A DNA stretch of 9,077 nt from Bacteroidota bacterium. GTDB lineage: Bacteria; Bacteroidota; Rhodothermia; Rhodothermales; UBA10348. The translations under genes and the position numbers were made by a program. The stretch lies in NCBI GenBank assembly GCA_024640835.1, contig JAHEEH010000047.1:1-9077 (forward strand). The letters are read 5' to 3'. This document shows positions 6,658-9,077 of this stretch, one piece after another (position 1 is the first letter of the stretch; each line of letters opens with the position of its first letter). The notes beneath the pieces are model-generated. The model was not told the origin of the DNA and searched no databases. It saw only the letters and a list, made by a program, of their open reading frames with translations.

Positions 6658-7755
6658 TCAGCGGCCCTGATACTGCCGTTGATAGTACGAACGGAACCGG
6701 TCGTCGTCCGCCTTCTCGAGCCACTCCCTGTGCTCGAGGTACCATGCAACGGTGTCACGAAGTCCCTGCTTCAGGTCCCGCGACGGACGCCATCCGAGAT
6801 CATTCGAGAGCGGCGATCCGTCGAGCGCGTACCGGAAGTCGTGTCCGGGCCGGTCCGTCACGAACTGGATGAGGTCCCGGGATGCTCCGGGCGATCGGTC
6901 GAGTTCCGCGTCGACCAGCTCGATCAGGGTGTGGACCAGCTCGATATTCGTTCTTTCCTCGCCTCCGCTGACGAGATACGTAGCACGATCGGCGGCCCGC
7001 GTCAGGATTCTCTCGATGGCGGAACAGTGGTCCTCCACGAACAGCCAGTCCCGCACGTTGAGCCCTTTTCCATACACCGGTACGGGGTCACGCCGCAGGA
7101 TATTCCGGATGACGAGGGGGATCAGTTTCTCCGGGAATTGGAACGGTCCGTAGTTGTTCGAGGAGTTCGACAACACCACGGGAAGCCCGTAGGTATGTGC
7201 GTAGGCGCGGACCAGGTGGTCGCTTCCCGCCTTCGACGCCGCATACGGAGAGCGGGGATCGTAGGGGGTCGAGGCACGGAACAGCCCCTCCGGCCCGAGC
7301 GCACCGAACACCTCGTCGGTGGACACGTGATGGAAGCGGACGTCTCCGAAAGAGCCGTCATCGCGACGCCATGCCTTCCGGGCCGAGTCCAGGAGCACGG
7401 TCGTGCCCAGCACGTTGGTCCGGACGAATTCCATCGGATCCATGATGGACCGATCCACGTGGCTTTCTGCCGCGAAGTGCACGACGGTGGTGAAGCCGTG
7501 CTGGTCGAACAGCGCCCTGACAAGATCCGGATCCGCGATATCCCCCCGGACAAAGGAGTAGCGACCGGTCTCCGCCAGGTGAGCCGTGTTTTCGGGACGA
7601 CCCGCGTAAGTCACCAGGTCCAGGTTCACGAACCGGGCCTCCGTCATGCGGGGCACGGCGTAGCGAAGGAAGTTGCTCCCGATGAAACCCGCTCCACCTG
7701 TGACGAGGACGGACCGCGGTGCGTGAAGGACGGGGAGGTCACTCGAGTCGGACAC
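6658..7755 (-). CDS. rmlB: dTDP-glucose 4,6-dehydratase
   Basis: This extended short-chain dehydrogenase/reductase uses tightly bound NAD+ to convert dTDP-glucose into dTDP-4-keto-6-deoxyglucose. Its 365 residues are normal length. The Rossmann motif is T-G-G-A-G-F-I-G-S at 19-27, the dehydratase triad Thr146-Asp147-Glu148 sits in S-T-D-E-V-F-G, and the Y-A-A-S-K motif gives Tyr171 and Lys175. H-F-A-A-E-S-H-V-D-R-S, S-N-N-Y-G-P-F-Q-F-P-E-K-L-I-P and G-K-G-L-N-V-R-D-W-L are diagnostic for RmlB rather than for CDP- or GDP-sugar dehydratases. It is first in a minus-strand operon with rmlA, the cupin and the HAD phosphatase. No good ribosome binding site precedes the ATG at 7755, and the first 14 residues lie ahead of the conserved fold, so a slightly different start is possible. 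Its promoter should lie in the spacer shared with polA. Confidence 0.96.
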   Translation of the reverse strand: MSDSSDLPVLHAPRSVLVTGGAGFIGSNFLRYAVPRMTEARFVNLDLVTYAGRPENTAHLAETGRYSFVRGDIADPDLVRALFDQHGFTTVVHFAAESHVDRSIMDPMEFVRTNVLGTTVLLDSARKAWRRDDGSFGDVRFHHVSTDEVFGALGPEGLFRASTPYDPRSPYAASKAGSDHLVRAYAHTYGLPVVLSNSSNNYGPFQFPEKLIPLVIRNILRRDPVPVYGKGLNVRDWLFVEDHCSAIERILTRAADRATYLVSGGEERTNIELVHTLIELVDAELDRSPGASRDLIQFVTDRPGHDFRYALDGSPLSNDLGWRPSRDLKQGLRDTVAWYLEHREWLEKADDDRFRSYYQRQYQGR

Positions 7756-7881
7756 GTAACTGATCGCTGCGTTGCGGGACGGCGCGTTGTAGCGGTCACC
7801 GTCTGCTTGGTTCCGATGCGCGCACGGGGTGCGACCGGGTCCGGGGATTCATAGCTTGCGGGAGCATCATATACGCCGTTC
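7756..7881. promoter_or_regulatory. Divergent rmlB/polA intergenic region with candidate promoters
   Basis: This 126-base spacer separates two divergent genes and must carry or adjoin both promoters. On the minus strand, TATGAT (complement of 7866-7871) is one mismatch from the sigma-70 -10 consensus. TCGAGA (complement of 7888-7893) lies 16 bases upstream of it, inside the start of polA, and matches four of six -35 bases; this would give rmlB a leader of about 100 bases. On the plus strand, TATACG at 7870-7875 ends six bases before the polA ATG, which would make polA leaderless. The only Shine-Dalgarno-like GGGAG (7860-7864) is 17 bases from that ATG, too far for normal use. These are eye-spotted matches in a genome whose sigma-factor consensus is unknown, so they are tentative. 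Confidence 0.3.
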
Positions 7882-9077
7882 ATGGGCTCTCGACGCGACG
7901 ACACCCTGTATCTCCTCGACGCGATGGCACTCGCCTATCGCGCGCACTTCGCCTTCATCAGCCGGCCTCTGATCAACTCCAAGGGGCGTGACACGTCGGC
8001 GGCGTACGGATTCACCGGTGCCCTGCTCAAGCTGATCGAGGATCATGGTCTGGAGCACGTGGCGGTCGTATTCGACGTGCTGGGGGAAGGCGGGACGTTC
8101 CGGGACGAGCTCTATGCGGAGTACAAGGCGCACCGGGATCCGCCCCCCGAGGAGCTGGTGGCCAACCTGCCCGTGATCAAGGACATGGTGCGGGCGATGG
8201 ATATCCCCGTCGTGGAGCAGGAGGGAGTGGAGGCGGACGACGTGATCGGAACGCTCGCCCGCCGGGCAGAAGCCGACGGCGCGAACGTGGTCATCGTGTC
8301 ACCGGACAAGGACTTCCAGCAGCTGCTCTCGGAGCGCATCTCGATGTTTCGACCGGCCTACCGGGGAGACAGCTTCGATCCGGTCTCGGAAGCGTCCTTC
8401 CGGGAGCGATTCGGCGTGGATCCGATCCGGTTCATCGACATCCTGGCGCTGATGGGAGACTCCAGCGACAACGTGCCGGGCGTGCCCGGAATCGGGGAGA
8501 AGACGGCGGCACAGCTCATTCGGGACTATGGCTCTGTGGAGAACCTCATCGAGCACGCCGCCGAGCTGTCGGGAAAGCGGGCACGCGAGGGCATGCTGGA
8601 GCATGCGGATGCGGCCCGACTCAGCAAGCTGCTCGTTACGATCCGAACGGACCTGGACGTGCCTCTCGACTGGCACGACTTCCGGAGGTCGCGCGCGGAT
8701 CTCGCCCGGTTGCGCCACATCTTCGCGGATCTCGAATTCAATACCCTGGCGGACCGTGCGATCCGCCTCCTGGGCGCCGTGCCCGAAGAGACGGGCGGGC
8801 AGGGGGACCTGTTCGGTTCGGTGTGGGACGACGCAGGGGAAGCGGTCGCGGGCGACGAGGACCTCTCGAGGCACGATCCCGACGCGGTCCGGTACGAGAC
8901 GATTCGATCGGAGGCCGGAGTCCGGGAGCTGGCAGCCCGGTTGGCGAAGGTCGATCTGCTCTCGGTGGACACGGAGACGACCTCGGTCGACGCCCTGTGG
9001 GCCTCGCTCGTCGGGATCTCGTTCGCGTGGGCAGACGGGGAGGCCGCCTACGTGCCGACGCCACTTCCCGATGGGAC
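7882..9077 (+). CDS. polA: DNA polymerase I, N-terminal part (runs off window end)
   Basis: DNA polymerase I fills gaps and removes RNA primers during lagging-strand synthesis and repair. The 398 visible codons cover the 5'-3' nuclease domain and the start of the 3'-5' exonuclease domain; the polymerase domain lies beyond the window. The nuclease metal ligands are all in place: Asp13 (L-L-D-A), Asp65 (V-V-F-D), Glu117, Asp119 and Asp120 (V-E-A-D-D-V-I-G-T-L-A), Asp142 and Asp144 (S-P-D-K-D), Asp193 and Asp196 (G-D-S-S-D-N). The helix-hairpin-helix G-V-P-G-I-G-E-K-T-A follows. After a linker rich in Gly and acidic residues (about 303-335), exonuclease motif I appears intact as S-V-D-T-E-T-T-S with Asp363 and Glu365, so proofreading is likely kept, unlike Taq polymerase. 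The ATG at 7882 places Asp13 as in E. coli and has no in-frame alternative upstream nearby. It is divergent from rmlB. Confidence 0.96.
   Translation, partial: MGSRRDDTLYLLDAMALAYRAHFAFISRPLINSKGRDTSAAYGFTGALLKLIEDHGLEHVAVVFDVLGEGGTFRDELYAEYKAHRDPPPEELVANLPVIKDMVRAMDIPVVEQEGVEADDVIGTLARRAEADGANVVIVSPDKDFQQLLSERISMFRPAYRGDSFDPVSEASFRERFGVDPIRFIDILALMGDSSDNVPGVPGIGEKTAAQLIRDYGSVENLIEHAAELSGKRAREGMLEHADAARLSKLLVTIRTDLDVPLDWHDFRRSRADLARLRHIFADLEFNTLADRAIRLLGAVPEETGGQGDLFGSVWDDAGEAVAGDEDLSRHDPDAVRYETIRSEAGVRELAARLAKVDLLSVDTETTSVDALWASLVGISFAWADGEAAYVPTPLPDG

Noticed and set aside
6679..7854. Plus-strand open frame of 391 codons opposite rmlB.
   Set aside because: The opposite strand encodes a complete RmlB with every expected motif; this frame is a codon-bias shadow.

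Overview
This is a compact, high-GC bacterial window with nine genes, almost no spare DNA, and no sign of phage, insertion sequences, CRISPR, tRNA or rRNA. Gene content, base composition and mostly weak Shine-Dalgarno sequences fit a high-GC, probably Gram-negative bacterium. A Gemmatimonadota-like source is plausible, but this is a guess from general appearance and no marker in the window settles it.

Layout. Positions 1-4690 are read on the plus strand: a penicillin-acylase-family Ntn hydrolase missing its N-terminus, a sodium:neurotransmitter-type symporter gene that is broken, a low-molecular-weight protein-tyrosine phosphatase, and a fructosamine-kinase-family protein. The spacers are 10, 4 and 4 bases, so these look like one transcription unit. 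Positions 7755-4723 are read on the minus strand: rmlB, rmlA, a short RmlC-like cupin and a HAD phosphatase, with two successive 4-base GTGA stop/start overlaps. The two units converge with only 32 bases between them. The minus unit diverges from polA (DNA polymerase I, truncated by the window end) across a 126-base spacer that should hold both promoters.

How the genes work together. RmlA and RmlB make dTDP-glucose and then dTDP-4-keto-6-deoxyglucose. The cupin probably acts on that keto-sugar, but it is shorter than a normal RmlC and seems to lack several of its catalytic residues. No rmlD is present, so the final sugar is unknown. The LMW phosphatase and fructosamine kinase pair matches a known bacterial neighbourhood linked to repair of glycated proteins. 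The acylase would work outside the cytoplasm and the symporter in the inner membrane.

The main anomaly is the symporter gene. Its two halves lie in different frames, and about 40-60 residues (second half of TM3 plus the following external loop) are missing at the junction. It is either a pseudogene made by deletion or an assembly error. I found no convincing undescribed system. The strongest leads are the deglycation pair, the atypical cupin in the dTDP-sugar operon, and the symporter break.
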